A stretch of 64,000 nt of DNA. Source: Bog-473 sp963744225 (GTDB lineage: Bacteria; Actinomycetota; Acidimicrobiia; Acidimicrobiales; RAAP-2). Under the pieces are notes generated by a model that had not been told where the DNA came from, did no database searches, and saw only the letters and a program-made list of their open reading frames with translations. A program made the translations under genes and the position numbers. Positions 45,653 through 54,075 of this stretch are shown here, one piece after another; position 1 is the first letter of the stretch; every line of letters begins with the position of its first letter. The stretch lies in NCBI GenBank assembly GCA_963744225.1, contig CAVUSV010000004.1, positions 434,001 through 498,000 of the forward strand, given 5' to 3'.

Positions 45653-47635
45653 ATGGTCATTGATGACATCGACGAGACCAATACCACCGCTGTCGCAGAC
45701 GACGACAGCCTCGAGCCGCGCCCGCAGCGGTTCTGGCGCCCGATCAAGACTCAGCGAGCCCTCCAGATCGTGCTCGGCTTCTTCTGGATCCTCGACGCCG
45801 GCCTGCAGTTCCAGTCGTTCATGTTCCACCGCAGTTTCGTGGAGACATTCATCCTGCCAAACGCCAACGGCCAACCGGCGGTCGTGTCATGGGTCATCAC
45901 GAACATCGGCCACTTCATTGAGCCCCACATCGCGCTGTGGAACACGCTCTTCGCCCTGATCCAAGTGGCGATCGGCGTCGGTCTCCTCTTCCGACCGACG
46001 GTGCGGTTCGCGCTCGGACTTTCCTTCGGTTGGGCGTTGGGGGTCTGGGTCCTGGGCGAGGGCCTGGGAATGGTTCTCACCGGCAATGCCAGTGCACTCA
46101 CAGGTGCGCCAGGGTCGGTCTTCATGTACGGGCTCATCGGTCTCATGGCCTGGCCTACCGGACGTGACGTCGATGAGTCGGCAGTCGGCGTCGAATCCTC
46201 GGTTGCCGCCCGCGGTATCGGCGGCATGGCAACACCGCTGATCGTCTGGGCCGGCTACTGGTCGCTCGCCGCGGTCTTGTTCCTCATGCCCCACAACCGG
46301 ACCCGGACCTCGATCTCGAGCGCGATCACGGGTATGTCGCCAGGCCAACCAGGCTGGTTCGCCCATTTCCTGAACAGCCTTGGTAACTCGCTGTCCTCGT
46401 CGGGTACCCAGGGAGCCTGGATATTGGCCGCCCTCGCGTTGATCATCGGTTTCGGCCCACTCCTGTCGCGTCGGCCCGGTTTCTTCCTTGCCGCCGGCGC
46501 AGTTCTGTCCTTCGCGCTGTGGGTCGCGGGTCAGGGGCTGCTCGGCAATATCTTCACCGGATCGGGCACCGACCCCAACACGGGCCCACTCATCGTCGTG
46601 TTGGCGCTCGCCATGATGCCTGCCCGGGTGGCCGCCCCCTACGTGGGGCGTACCCCGCTCGGGGAGGCGATGCGGCGGCACGGGGCCCTGGTCGGGGTCG
46701 GCATCGGGGCGATCGCCCTGGCCGTTTTCCTGAGCGCCGACTACCCCGCGCCCGCCCAGGAGACGACGGGCATGGCCATGAGCGGGATGACGGGCATGGC
46801 GGCGTCGTCGGGCGCGACGGCCACCGGAGCGGGCACCGCGAGCTGCACGGGAACAAATCACTCCGGTCTGGTGGTGACGAACAGCCCCCTGATGGCCATG
46901 GGGGGCCCGAACACAGTCATGAACATGAACGGCACTGACGCCAGCGCTGCGGCCGGCCTCAATTCGGTCAAGAACAACTGGCACTACACCGGGCCCGCAC
47001 TTCCGACGGCGCTCGCGCAGCTCCTCCTGGCCGAGGGCGGAAACAACGCGAACCAAATCCACATGGCTCGCTCGGGCTGCACGTCTGAGCCGACCTTCTC
47101 GGACCAGATCAACGCCTCCCAGTACATCCAGGCGACGAGCCGGGCCGTCGCGCCCCTCAGCACTCCCTCGGCTGCGCTGGCGGCCGGCTACCAGGCCGCC
47201 TCACCGACGGACTATCCGATCGTCTATTACGTGAACCCGACCATCGCTGCCGAAAACGCCGCTGCGCACCGCACCCTCGATCCCGCCCACGTCGATGGCC
47301 TCGTGTACGCCAAGACACCGGCGGGAAACGACGTCCTGGTTGCGGCCATGTACACGCTCCCGACGACCGTTGCGACCCCGCCAATGCCCTATGGCTCGCT
47401 CGTTCAGTGGCACCAGCGCACGGACGTCTGCGGTCGTCCGGCGACCGCGACGAGTACCGGGACCTCGGGCTCGCTTGCCATCACAGGAACGCCTCCGTGC
47501 GCTCCGGGGTCAGGGGTCACACCAACTCCCTACATGACCATGGTGTGGCAGGTGCCGGTCGCCGGCGGTCCATTGGCGATCCAGCCTCCCGACATCCAGA
47601 TCGTTGAGGCGGCGACGATGCAGACCAGCTCCTGA
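45653..47635 (+). CDS. Large membrane protein with extracellular C-terminal domain (copper block)
   Basis: A 660-residue protein of unknown function. About eight membrane helices (residues ~40-360; for example ALQIVLGFFWILDAGLQFQ, LWNTLFALIQVAIGVGLLF) include HFIEPHIALW. A Met-rich linker TTGMAMSGMTGMAASSG follows, then an extracellular domain with TSRAVAPLSTPSAALAAGY, VDGLVYAKTPAGNDVLVAAM and YGSLVQWHQRTDVC. The Met-rich loop and neighbours suggest copper handling, an inference. It sits 57 bp downstream of the SCO gene. Confidence 0.6.
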   Translation: MVIDDIDETNTTAVADDDSLEPRPQRFWRPIKTQRALQIVLGFFWILDAGLQFQSFMFHRSFVETFILPNANGQPAVVSWVITNIGHFIEPHIALWNTLFALIQVAIGVGLLFRPTVRFALGLSFGWALGVWVLGEGLGMVLTGNASALTGAPGSVFMYGLIGLMAWPTGRDVDESAVGVESSVAARGIGGMATPLIVWAGYWSLAAVLFLMPHNRTRTSISSAITGMSPGQPGWFAHFLNSLGNSLSSSGTQGAWILAALALIIGFGPLLSRRPGFFLAAGAVLSFALWVAGQGLLGNIFTGSGTDPNTGPLIVVLALAMMPARVAAPYVGRTPLGEAMRRHGALVGVGIGAIALAVFLSADYPAPAQETTGMAMSGMTGMAASSGATATGAGTASCTGTNHSGLVVTNSPLMAMGGPNTVMNMNGTDASAAAGLNSVKNNWHYTGPALPTALAQLLLAEGGNNANQIHMARSGCTSEPTFSDQINASQYIQATSRAVAPLSTPSAALAAGYQAASPTDYPIVYYVNPTIAAENAAAHRTLDPAHVDGLVYAKTPAGNDVLVAAMYTLPTTVATPPMPYGSLVQWHQRTDVCGRPATATSTGTSGSLAITGTPPCAPGSGVTPTPYMTMVWQVPVAGGPLAIQPPDIQIVEAATMQTSS

Positions 47636-47748
47636 CGCTCGGAATGCGCCTCCAGGATCCCTCGCTTCGAGCCCGCAGGCCGATGGAGCCACAGACCGAC
47701 CTGCCTGGATCGATCTCTCGGTCCCCCCCGAGCACAATGTGGTTGATT

Positions 47749-47793
47749 TCCTATCGTCGATAGGATAATCTCCTATCAGTGATAGGAGATTAT
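47749..47793. promoter_or_regulatory. Two palindromic operators upstream of the TetR gene
   Basis: TCCTATCG-T-CGATAGGA (47749-47765) and a 29-bp perfect palindrome at 47765-47793 with arms ATAATCTCCTATCA and TGATAGGAGATTAT around one G. The common core is CCTATC/GATAGG. Typical TetR-type operators; autoregulation is likely. Confidence 0.8.
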
Positions 47794-47816
47794 CTACATG
47801 AGGACGGCGGCGGCTC

Positions 47817-48398
47817 GTGACAAGCACGGTCGCCGAGCGACGAGAAGCCAGGGTCGCGGAGATCGTGGCGTCCGCGTGGAAACTGGCCCGAGAGCACGGA
47901 ATCGCCGGGGTGTCATTGCATGCCCTCGCTCGTGAGGTGGGAATGCGGCAGCCGTCCCTCTATGGGTACTTCGATTCAAAGCACGCCCTGTACGACGCCA
48001 TGTTCGCCGACGGCAACCGGCAACTCATCGAGCATGTCGACGACCTCAAGTTGTCTCGGGAGCCCCGTACCGCCCTCAAGCAATTCCTCGCTGCCTTTAC
48101 GGCGTTCGCGCTCGAGGACCCAGCCCGCTATGAGCTGCTGTTCCAGCGGCACTTACCCGGCTTCACGCCATCGGCAGAGGCGTACACGCTGGCCGAGGAG
48201 GTGCTGGGCCGCGCGATCGCGCTCATGCGAACCGCAGGTGTCACCCGGCAGGGAGACATCGACTGCCTCGTTGCCGTCACGGGTGGTCTCACCGACGCCC
48301 AGCTCAGTAACGAACCCGGCGGCACCCGTTGGGTGCGCCACCTCAACCGCCTCGTCGACTTACTCGTCGACGACGCCATCGAAAGGAGTCCGCGTTGA
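47817..48398 (+). CDS. TetR/AcrR-family transcriptional regulator
   Basis: A 193-residue repressor. N-terminal helix-turn-helix: RVAEIVASAWKLAREHGIAG, VSLHALAREVGMRQPSLYGY FDSKHALYDA (split here), then a ligand-binding domain with LFQRHLPGFTPSAEAY and the WHG-like family tail. GTG start at 47817; an ATG at 47798 is in another frame. Probably regulates the downstream MDMPI-like and MBL genes, sharing a TTGA overlap. The inducer is unknown. Confidence 0.88.
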   Translation: MTSTVAERREARVAEIVASAWKLAREHGIAGVSLHALAREVGMRQPSLYGYFDSKHALYDAMFADGNRQLIEHVDDLKLSREPRTALKQFLAAFTAFALEDPARYELLFQRHLPGFTPSAEAYTLAEEVLGRAIALMRTAGVTRQGDIDCLVAVTGGLTDAQLSNEPGGTRWVRHLNRLVDLLVDDAIERSPR

Positions 48399-49139
48399 AG
48401 TCAACAACGAACACTGAAAGGATCGACCGCCCCGAAGCTCGCCGTCTCGCCGAAGATGAGTTCGAAAGCTTCGCCGAGTTGGCCGCATCCCTCACGGACG
48501 ACGAGTGGAAGATACAAACCGACTGCAGCGCCTGGGATGTGCGCAGGATGGCGCTCCATGTGCTCGGGTCTGGCGACGCCCAGGCGTCGGTGCGCGAATT
48601 CGTGCACCAGATGCGGGGTGGATTGCCGCTGAACAAACAGATCGACGCGCATCACTGGGTCGACGGCCTGAACGAACTACAGATCCGCGAACACGACAAT
48701 CTCTCCAATGCGGAGTTGGTGGACGAGCTCAGGGCGGTTGGCCCGAAAGCGGTGGAGGGTCGGTGGGGTACCCCGCCGCCGCTGCGCTACCTGCCGATCC
48801 CCTTCGGACCGCCGATCGGCTGGGCGCCTCTGAAGTACCTGCTCGACGTCGGCTTCACCCGCGACGTGTGGTGCCACCGCATCGACATCTGTCGCGCCAC
48901 AGGCCGGGCAATGCACCTGACACCGGAGCACGACGGGCGGCTGGTGGCCGACATCGTCGCCGAATGGGGGTCGATCCACGGTCAACCGTTCGAAATTGAT
49001 CCTGGATGGTCCCGCAGGGGGCAAGTTCGCCCAAGGAATCGACGGGGAACTTGTCGAGATTGATGCGATCGAGTTCATCCGTATCCTTTCCGGCCGCTCT
49101 CCCGGCACCGGCGTCCTCGCGAACCCACTTCCCCTCTAA
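48395..49139 (+). CDS. Maleylpyruvate isomerase (MDMPI) N-terminal-like protein (frameshifted)
   Basis: About 248 residues. ARRLAEDEFESFAELAASLT, WDVRRMALHVLGSGDAQASV and GFTRDVWCHRIDICRATGR follow the DinB-like MDMPI_N fold that binds a metal with three His residues. The frame shifts at ~49000-49002: PFEID continues in the next frame as LDGPAGGKFAQGIDGELVEI...LANPLPL. One extra C; 745 nt is 3n+1. TTG start at 48395 with AAAGGAG 6 bp upstream overlaps the TetR stop. Mycothiol-dependent activity is possible but unproven. Confidence 0.72.
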
Positions 49140-49153
49140 GGAAAGGACCACCC

Positions 49154-49881
49154 ATGGAAACGCAGCTCGACGAGATCGCCAGCGGTATCTTTCGATTGTC
49201 GACCCTCGTCCCCGATATCGGCCCCACAGGGTTCACGTTCAACCAGTTCCTCGTCCAAGCCGATGAGCCACTGCTCTTTCACACGGGACCCCGAAGGATG
49301 TACCCCAGCGTCAGCGAAGCGATCTCCAGGGTTCTGCCGGTCGAATCACTCCGGTGGATCACCTTCGGCCACGTTGAGTCGGACGAATGCGGAGCGATGA
49401 ACCTGTTGCTCGCCGCGGCACCAGCTGCACAAGTTGCGCACGGGGCGATCGGCTGCATGGTCTCCCTCGACGATCTGGCCGACCGAGCGCCGCGGCCTCT
49501 CGCAGACGGTGAAACTCTCGACCTGGGTGGCAAACGAGTCCGCCATATCGACACCCCGCATGTTCCTCATGGATGGGAAGCCCGGGTCCTCTACGAGGAG
49601 ACCACCGGAACATTGCTCTGCGGAGACCTTTTCACCCACCTCGGAAGCGGGCCGGCCCTGACCGAAGATGACATCGTCGAGCCCGCCGCCGCCGCCGAGG
49701 ACCTCTTTCGGGCCAGCTCCCTGGCTCCCTCCACGGTGCCAGCTCTGCGCAATTGGCCGAGCTGAACCCGAACACTCTGGCCCTCATGCACGGGTCATCG
49801 TTCACCGGGGATTGCGCTGGGGCGCTCCACCGCCTCGCCGACGATTATGAGACCCGGATCACCGCGGCATTGGGCACCTGA
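49154..49881 (+). CDS. MBL-fold metallo-hydrolase, flavodiiron-like (frameshifted)
   Basis: About 242 residues resembling the oxygen-reductase domain of flavodiiron proteins: FNQFLVQADEPLLFHTGPRR, WITFGHVESDECGAMNLLL (H-x-E-x-D iron motif as HVESDE), APAAQVAHGAIGC, RHIDTPHVPHGWEARVLYEE and LLCGDLFTHLG. The C-terminus needs a -1 shift near 49745-49752: PSTVPALR continues as QLAELNPNTLALMHGSSF. 728 nt is 3n+2 (one base lost). ATG with AAGGA upstream. Confidence 0.78.
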
Positions 49882-50243
49882 CATCCCGGGCGCGCCGAAC
49901 TCACCGAAGCTCCCGAGCTGCCCGATATCGAGAGCGGCATCGTGCACCCGCAGCACCGCGCACCGGACGCCTGTTCGTGCAGGAGACGTCGATGGACACC
50001 GGCTCGATGACGTGACCGGCGGCCGGCCGGCAGCTCGTCACGGTCGCGCACGAAACGGAGGCGATCGATCCAATCGCCCGGACGTGGTTCGAGTCGATCG
50101 GTGGACGGATGAACTGGCCTCTCCGGCGGCCGGACTTCCATCTCTACGGCACCGCTGCCACCGCCGCCGGCGCGTCGACGTTGCGACACGATCTCCGGCG
50201 ACACCTCGTTCACGCCCCCAACCTGCAAGGAGTTGCCAGATGA
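49882..50243 (+). pseudogene. Degenerate or mis-sequenced small ORF
   Basis: No intact gene. Two pieces look coding: GRLFVQETSMDTGSM (ending in a stop at 50013-50015), and, in the same frame after that stop, QLVTVAHETEAIDPIARTWF ... HLVHAPNLQGVAR, whose stop overlaps the FAH start as ATGA. Together they recall small NIPSNAP/EthD-like proteins. It may be a short gene damaged by indels. Confidence 0.35.
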
Positions 50244-51067
50244 AACTGGCCAGCAGCCGCGGCCGTGCCGTGCTTGTCCTCGGCGACGAGATCGCCGACA
50301 TCGCCGAGCTCTCAGGGAGCCGCTTCGGCCCGGACCCCATGCGCCTCTATGACGACTGGAGCGCGTTCGTCGACTTCGCTGGCAGTGTCAGCGTCGGCAC
50401 CGGACCCCTCGTCGAGGCCGAACTGCAGTGCCCGGTCCCTGCGCCCCGACAGGTGTTCGCCATCGGCTTGAACTACCGCAGCCACGCTGAGGAATCCGGT
50501 ATGGCCCTGCCCGAGGTGCCCGCTACCTTCACCAAATTCCCCGCTTCGCTCGCCGGACCGTTCGACGATGTCGAGATCATGGGCGACAGCATCGACTGGG
50601 AGGTCGAACTGGTCGCCATCGTGGGCCGTCGCGCCGACCGTGTCATCGAAGCCGAGGCATGGGACCACGTCGCCGGGCTCACTGTCGGCCAAGACATCAG
50701 CGACCGACACCTCCAGTTCGCTGCCGGCGCACAGTATTCCCTCGGGAAGTCCCGACGGGGCTATGGGCCGATGGGACCGTGGGTCGTGACACCCGACGAG
50801 GTACCGAGTCGTAACGACCTCGCCCTTGGCTGCTCGGTCGACGGCCAGACGGTCCAAGATGCGCGTACCAGCGACCTGATCTTCAACGTGCCTCAACTCA
50901 TCACGCAGTTGTCGGCCGTGTTGCCCCTGCTGCCGGGCGACGTGATCTTCACCGGCACACCCGCCGGCGTGGGCGTCGCGCGGCAGCCACCGGTGTTCCT
51001 CGCCCCCGGTCAGATCCTGGAGTCCTGGATTGAGGGCATCGGCACCATCCGGAATCGCTGCATTTGA
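50240..51067 (+). CDS. Fumarylacetoacetate hydrolase (FAH) family protein
   Basis: A 275-residue FAH-fold enzyme. QVFAIGLNYRSHAEESGM, FTKFPASLAGPFDDVEI, IDWEVELVAIVGRRAD (metal Glu), LTVGQDISDRHLQFAAG, YGPMGPWVVTPDEV and LPGDVIFTGTPAGVG are all present. Such enzymes cleave C-C bonds or hydrate beta-diketones and 2-oxo acids in aromatic catabolism. ATG with AAGGAG upstream. Confidence 0.9.
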   Translation: MKLASSRGRAVLVLGDEIADIAELSGSRFGPDPMRLYDDWSAFVDFAGSVSVGTGPLVEAELQCPVPAPRQVFAIGLNYRSHAEESGMALPEVPATFTKFPASLAGPFDDVEIMGDSIDWEVELVAIVGRRADRVIEAEAWDHVAGLTVGQDISDRHLQFAAGAQYSLGKSRRGYGPMGPWVVTPDEVPSRNDLALGCSVDGQTVQDARTSDLIFNVPQLITQLSAVLPLLPGDVIFTGTPAGVGVARQPPVFLAPGQILESWIEGIGTIRNRCI

Positions 51068-51112
51068 AGCGGGGTGGGCGATAACGGGTTCGCGAGGGTG
51101 CGGGCGACCGAC

Positions 51113-51166
51113 CGCCCATTCCGGGCGAAACCCTGATTGAATGGGCTGATCGCAAGGACCTCGGGG
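51113..51166 (+). promoter_or_regulatory. Conserved upstream element of SBP gene 1
   Basis: CGCCCATTCCGGGCGAAACC then CTGATTGAATGGGCTGATCG and CAAGGACCTCGGGG match the element before SBP gene 2 (54008-54058). Likely a shared promoter or regulator site. Confidence 0.65.
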
Positions 51167-51172
51167 GAGGAC

Positions 51173-52567
51173 ATGAACATGTTGGGGAAAAGACTTGTTG
51201 ATCTGCGCCGAGCGTTAATGCCGCCAGCGATAGCAGCTGTGATGCTCGCGGGAACGGTCGTGGCACTCTCATCGACCAATGCTGCGGCGGGAACGTCGGC
51301 CAGCAGCACGCTGGCCGTGTCGGCGAACGGCACGTGGCCCGGGGTCGGCAAGATCTGCGAGGCGGGCCCCGGTGGTTCCTCGTCGGTGCGCGGGGTCGGG
51401 TCTAAAACGATCAACATCGCCGTGTTCAACGACGCCTCGAACACGATCATGCCCGGACTCGAGATCGAATTGCTCCAACAGGCCAAGGCCTTCGCTGGGT
51501 GGTGCAATGCATCGGGTGGCATCAACGGGCGTCACGTCGTGATCGACGACCGCGATGCGGCGCTGTTCAACGCGGCACAGCAGACTACGCAGGCCTGCCA
51601 GAGCGACTTCATGGCGGTCGGTGGCGGCATGGCGCTCGACCAGCCCGCGGTCTCGATCCGCGAACAGTGCGGGCTGGGCCAGATCAGCGGCTACCTCGTG
51701 TCCGGCGCCTCTATCAATGCCTCCCTCCAGGTGGATCCCAGCGGCACCAGCACCAAACTCCAGAGCGCCGGATGGTTCGGGACACTGGCCAAGAAGTACC
51801 CGCAGGCCGTCAAAAAGGCTGGCATGGGCGGGGCAAATATAGCCTCGGTCCTCCAGGCCGAGCGCAAGTTCCAATACGGCGCCGAGGGCCAGGGTTGGCA
51901 GGTCGTCGACTTCCAGCTGCCCCCGGTCACCGTGGCCGACTGGGCGCCCTACGTCTCGGAGGCCCAGACCAAGGGGGTCGAGGCCTTGTGGCCGTCCGCG
52001 ACGGCCAACATGGTGCCGTACTTCCAGGCGATGACAACCGCTGCCTACCACCCGGCCTTCATTGCGCTCGGAACGCAGTTCTACAACGCCACGACCACCA
52101 AAGGCGTCGCGGCCAACCCGGGCCTCCCCCCGGTCTACGTCCAGACCGGATGGTGGCCGCTCGAGATGGCGTCGCAGAACCCGTCGGCGCAGCAGCTCAT
52201 CAACGTCATGCACACCTACGGGAAGGGTTCCCCTGTCAACTTCTTCGACGAGGAGGGGGCAGAGTCGTGGCTCTTGTGGGCCAAGTCCGCCTCTGCCTGT
52301 GGTGCCAACCTCACGGTGTCGTGCGTCCTCAATCACGCCGCAGCCGAGAAGAACTGGAGCGCCGGCGGCATCCAGGCGCCGGTGGCGCAGTTGACGCTGT
52401 CCAACCAGAATCCCCAACCGTCGCCCTGCTTCGTCCTCCTCAGGGCCGAACCGAACAAGTTCGTCTACGACAAGGCGATCACCCAGCCCACGCAGTCGAT
52501 CTGGAACTGCAACCCGAAGAACGTCGTTCACCTAACCCCGCAACAGCAAACAGCGGTCGGGGGGTAG
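51173..52567 (+). CDS. ABC-type branched-chain amino-acid-like substrate-binding protein 1
   Basis: A 464-residue exported binding protein. A signal peptide with LMPPAIAAVMLAGTVVALSS precedes the Peripla_BP_6 core: KTINIAVFNDASNTIMPGLE, AFAGWCNASGGINGRHVVID, RDAALFNAAQQTTQACQSDF and ALDQPAVSIREQCGLG. Several Cys pairs suggest disulfides. About 75 % of residues look identical to the protein at 54076. No lipobox. There is no permease or ATPase in the window, so it is an orphan binding protein. ATG follows GGGGGAGGA. Confidence 0.85.
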   Translation: MNMLGKRLVDLRRALMPPAIAAVMLAGTVVALSSTNAAAGTSASSTLAVSANGTWPGVGKICEAGPGGSSSVRGVGSKTINIAVFNDASNTIMPGLEIELLQQAKAFAGWCNASGGINGRHVVIDDRDAALFNAAQQTTQACQSDFMAVGGGMALDQPAVSIREQCGLGQISGYLVSGASINASLQVDPSGTSTKLQSAGWFGTLAKKYPQAVKKAGMGGANIASVLQAERKFQYGAEGQGWQVVDFQLPPVTVADWAPYVSEAQTKGVEALWPSATANMVPYFQAMTTAAYHPAFIALGTQFYNATTTKGVAANPGLPPVYVQTGWWPLEMASQNPSAQQLINVMHTYGKGSPVNFFDEEGAESWLLWAKSASACGANLTVSCVLNHAAAEKNWSAGGIQAPVAQLTLSNQNPQPSPCFVLLRAEPNKFVYDKAITQPTQSIWNCNPKNVVHLTPQQQTAVGG

Positions 52568-52571
52568 CCGC

Positions 52572-53807
52572 TCAGACGACGGCGCCGGAGATCTTGGCGT
52601 CGAGGATCTGGTCCCCGTCCATCCCGAGCTCGGCGAGGACTTCGTCGGTGTGCGCCCCAAATTCGGGAGCCCGACCCAAGGGTGGCGGGATCCGGTCGAA
52701 CTGTGCCGGTGAGGCGACCAGGGGCAGCACGAGATCATTGTCGTAGCTGACGGGTTGGGCGTACCCGTTGGCAATTGCTTGGGGATCGCCAGGTAGCTCC
52801 AGCACGTTCTTCAAGACGTCCCACTGGCCCGGCTGCGAGTCCAGTGCAGCCCGAACCTCTTCGAGCGACAACGAAGCGAAGACACGCTCGAGCTCGGCAA
52901 TCGCCTCGTCGATGTGCGAGCCCAACGCCTCCGGCGTACTGAACCGTTCGTCCGCTCGGAGGTCCTCGCGGCCCAGAGCCACCAGGACACCGTCCCAGTA
53001 GAGGTCGCGCTGCAGCATGCAGAGGGCCACCCACCTGCTATCCGACGTCTTGTAGTTGTTGACCAGCGGATTGAAGAGCTGGATCCCGGCCGGAGCGCTC
53101 GGTGCCCCACCGTCCCCCGCGGCGGCCGCCGCCATCATCGCCGCGGCGCCGACGATCGACATCTGGAGCGACCACATCGCGGTTCCGAGCAGGGCGACAT
53201 CGACGATCGCACCCTCTCCGGTGCGTTCGCGCTTCAGGAGAGCCGCGGCAACTCCACCGGCCAGAGCCATGCCGCTCAACGAATCACCGAACGCGCCTCC
53301 CGGTTGTCCGATTGGTCGTTTGGCACTCGGCGGGGTGATGGTCGACGCGACACCGCCACGAGCCCAGAAGCTGATGGAGTCGTACCCGCCCTTGTCCGCC
53401 TCGGCACCGAGCGGGCCCTGCCCGCTCCCACACGCATACACGATGGACGAGTTGACCGCTCGGATGTCGTCGATGTCGAGGCCCAGCTTGCGCCTGGTCG
53501 GTGGCAGGTAGCTGGTGAGGAAAACGTCCGCACCTGCGGCCGCTTTCAGCAGGATGCGTCGTGCGTCCGGATGTGTCAGGTCCAAGGCGACACTTCGTTT
53601 GCCGCGGTTCCAGATCTCCCACGGGAACGACGGTCCGCCGTCACCACCCAGGCCACCGCTGACAAGGCCCCGCATCGGGTCCCCTGTCGGCGGCTCCACC
53701 TTGACGACGTCGGCGCCCCAGTCGGCCAGGACCGCGCCCGCCGACGGGACGAACGCCCACGCCGACACCTCGATGACCCTTACTCCTTCGAGCATGCGCT
53801 CCATCAA
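52572..53807 (-). CDS. CaiB/BaiF CoA-transferase
   Basis: A 411-residue class III transferase: MLEGVRVIEVSAWAFVPSAG, WGADVVKVEPPTGDPMRG, NRGKRSVALDLTHPDARRIL, GADVFLTSYLPPTRRKLGLD, YACGSGQGPLGAEADKGGYD (catalytic-Asp region) and GDSLSGMALAGGVAAALLKR. It lies between the two binding-protein genes on the opposite strand and converges with the first (4 bp apart). Substrate unknown; likely activates a carboxylate brought in by this locus. Confidence 0.9.
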   Translation of the reverse strand: MMERMLEGVRVIEVSAWAFVPSAGAVLADWGADVVKVEPPTGDPMRGLVSGGLGGDGGPSFPWEIWNRGKRSVALDLTHPDARRILLKAAAGADVFLTSYLPPTRRKLGLDIDDIRAVNSSIVYACGSGQGPLGAEADKGGYDSISFWARGGVASTITPPSAKRPIGQPGGAFGDSLSGMALAGGVAAALLKRERTGEGAIVDVALLGTAMWSLQMSIVGAAAMMAAAAAGDGGAPSAPAGIQLFNPLVNNYKTSDSRWVALCMLQRDLYWDGVLVALGREDLRADERFSTPEALGSHIDEAIAELERVFASLSLEEVRAALDSQPGQWDVLKNVLELPGDPQAIANGYAQPVSYDNDLVLPLVASPAQFDRIPPPLGRAPEFGAHTDEVLAELGMDGDQILDAKISGAVV

Positions 53808-54007
53808 CCCGATCCTCTCGTTCCGTCGGCTCGGTTGGCCTCACCGCGTCAGCAGCATGCCACCGGCGAACGGGCCCGATTTCGTCGACGGCGCGGCCAC
53901 GCCGCCCGTGGGCATTTCGAGGCCCTCGTCGATGCGCCCCCTACCGCCCTCGCCACATTGCACTGGGCCCGCCCGATATGCCATGCGTTCCCGTTGTCAC
54001 CAGCTGA

Positions 54008-54058
54008 CGCCCATCTCGGCCAAAACCCTGCTTGAATGTCCCGATCGCAGGGCTCGGG
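54008..54058 (+). promoter_or_regulatory. Conserved upstream element of SBP gene 2
   Basis: CGCCCATCTCGGCCAAAACC then CTGCTTGAATGTCCCGATCG and CAGGGCTCGGGG parallels the element before SBP gene 1. The rest of 53808-54007 shows no gene. Confidence 0.65.
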
Positions 54059-54075
54059 GAGCATTTGGGGAGGTC

